A stretch of 44,680 bases of DNA from Akkermansiaceae bacterium (GTDB lineage: Bacteria; Verrucomicrobiota; Verrucomicrobiia; Verrucomicrobiales; Akkermansiaceae), in the NCBI GenBank assembly GCA_029253285.1, contig JAQWZU010000080.1:1-44680 (forward strand), read 5' to 3'. The first letter of the stretch is position 1. Every line of letters begins with the position of its first letter. Shown in pieces: positions 44,363 through 44,680 of this stretch. The position numbers and the translations under genes were made by a program. Below the pieces are notes generated by a model. That model was not told the DNA's origin. It made no database searches and was given only the letters and a program-made list of their open reading frames with translations.

Positions 44363-44503
44363 ACGCTCCACTTGAGAGTCTTATCTTGCTTCATGCGAAG
44401 ACCCTCGATAGAAGGGTGATCTGCGCTATGGCGATGCGAGTTGGCTTGCTTGTTGAATAATTGGGTTTTCCAGTCCGAGGAGGTTTTCTTAATCCGCAGC
44501 AGT
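44363..44503. other. Intergenic region between convergent genes
   Basis: These 141 bp separate DUF1501 from convergent folC. A small hairpin (ACCCT-CGATAGA-AGGGT) lies near 44400 but lacks a T run, so no terminator is claimed. A short minus-strand frame crossing the region overlaps the folC end in another frame and is not taken as a gene. Confidence 0.5.
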
Positions 44504-44680
44504 CTACTGCGAAGTCGATCTCGTTTCCAGATCGTTGATGATCCCTTTTGCTTCGCCAAGTAGGAAGAGCGAGCCGGTTAGGATCGCTGGAGAGTTCATG
44601 CGATTGACGACTTTAAGGGCGTCAGCGAGGTTTTCGTAGACGGTAGATGTCGCGTCTACTTCATAGGAATCGGGCGAAAG
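44504..44680 (-). CDS. folC: Folylpolyglutamate/dihydrofolate synthase, C-terminal end (cut by window edge)
   Basis: The minus strand from the window edge encodes 58 residues up to TAG (44504-44506). They read as a FolC C-terminus: YEVDATSTVYENLADALKVV followed by PAILTGSLFLLGEAKGII. The TGSLFLxGEA motif is the usual last conserved block of FolC, which ligates glutamate to dihydropteroate or folates. Everything upstream, including the ATP-binding P-loop, lies outside the window, so the call rests on this end alone. Confidence 0.8.
   Translation of the reverse strand, partial: LSPDSYEVDATSTVYENLADALKVVNRMNSPAILTGSLFLLGEAKGIINDLETRSTSQ

Noticed and set aside
44359-44559. 66-codon minus-strand frame at the right edge
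   Set aside because: Overlaps the folC C-terminus in another frame; Lys/Arg/Ser-rich with no family resemblance.

Overview
The window looks like chromosomal DNA of a Verrucomicrobiota member (Verrucomicrobiia type). This rests on several co-occurring signs. There is a PEP-CTERM protein, and a giant exported protein with autotransporter-type beta-strand repeats that ends in the WRL-YYG / GLNPL type C-terminus I associate with that phylum. There is a paired DUF1549/DUF1553 cytochrome protein and DUF1501 protein, a DUF4175-type protein followed by a prenyltransferase-repeat protein, and a TIGR03790 protein. Many genes start with GTG or TTG, and Shine-Dalgarno sequences are mostly missing. No rRNA, tRNA, CRISPR array, IS element, phage or plasmid gene was found; most of the window is housekeeping and envelope genes in short, tightly packed operons.

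Layout: 154-6160 (+) holds two secreted/surface proteins, a 1774-residue multi-domain protein and a PEP-CTERM protein, closed by a terminator. 6268-8037 (-) holds an L,D-transpeptidase and a class I mannose-6-phosphate isomerase. 8327-17092 (+) holds an MsbA-type ABC exporter, a GNAT acetyltransferase, the menaquinone methyltransferase, hisC, mnmE, a two-helix membrane protein, a sirtuin gene destroyed by an internal deletion, and a large exported TPR protein. 17132-17459 has no gene and carries a hairpin-rich segment ending in terminator-like structures.

17460-26139 (+) is a probable operon: GspE/PilB-type ATPase, GspF/PilC-type platform protein, a LolD-like ATPase without its permease, a giant coiled-coil membrane protein with an 18-bp tandem repeat, and an exported prenyltransferase-repeat protein. 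ftsK follows (+). On the minus strand lie topB and an overlapping four-gene unit: MBL hydrolase, TIGR03790, DUF2851 and dprA. recN (+) diverges from that unit and converges on acpH (-). A class IV aminotransferase, the DUF1549/1553 cytochrome protein and its DUF1501 partner follow (+). The right edge cuts through the C-terminus of folC (-).

The points most worth a second look are: (i) the dprA-DUF2851-TIGR03790-MBL operon, where DUF2851 has a PD...ExD pattern and a C-terminal Cys triad that could mean an uncharacterised Fe-S nuclease-like protein beside a natural-transformation gene; (ii) the structured leader or small RNA before gspE; (iii) a 14-codon leader ORF with the only strong Shine-Dalgarno sequence seen, whose stop overlaps the hisC start; (iv) the sirtuin relic; (v) the expanding AQGNEE repeat; and (vi) three tandem jelly-roll-like domains in the giant surface protein. 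I found no clear defence system or other fully novel multi-gene system.
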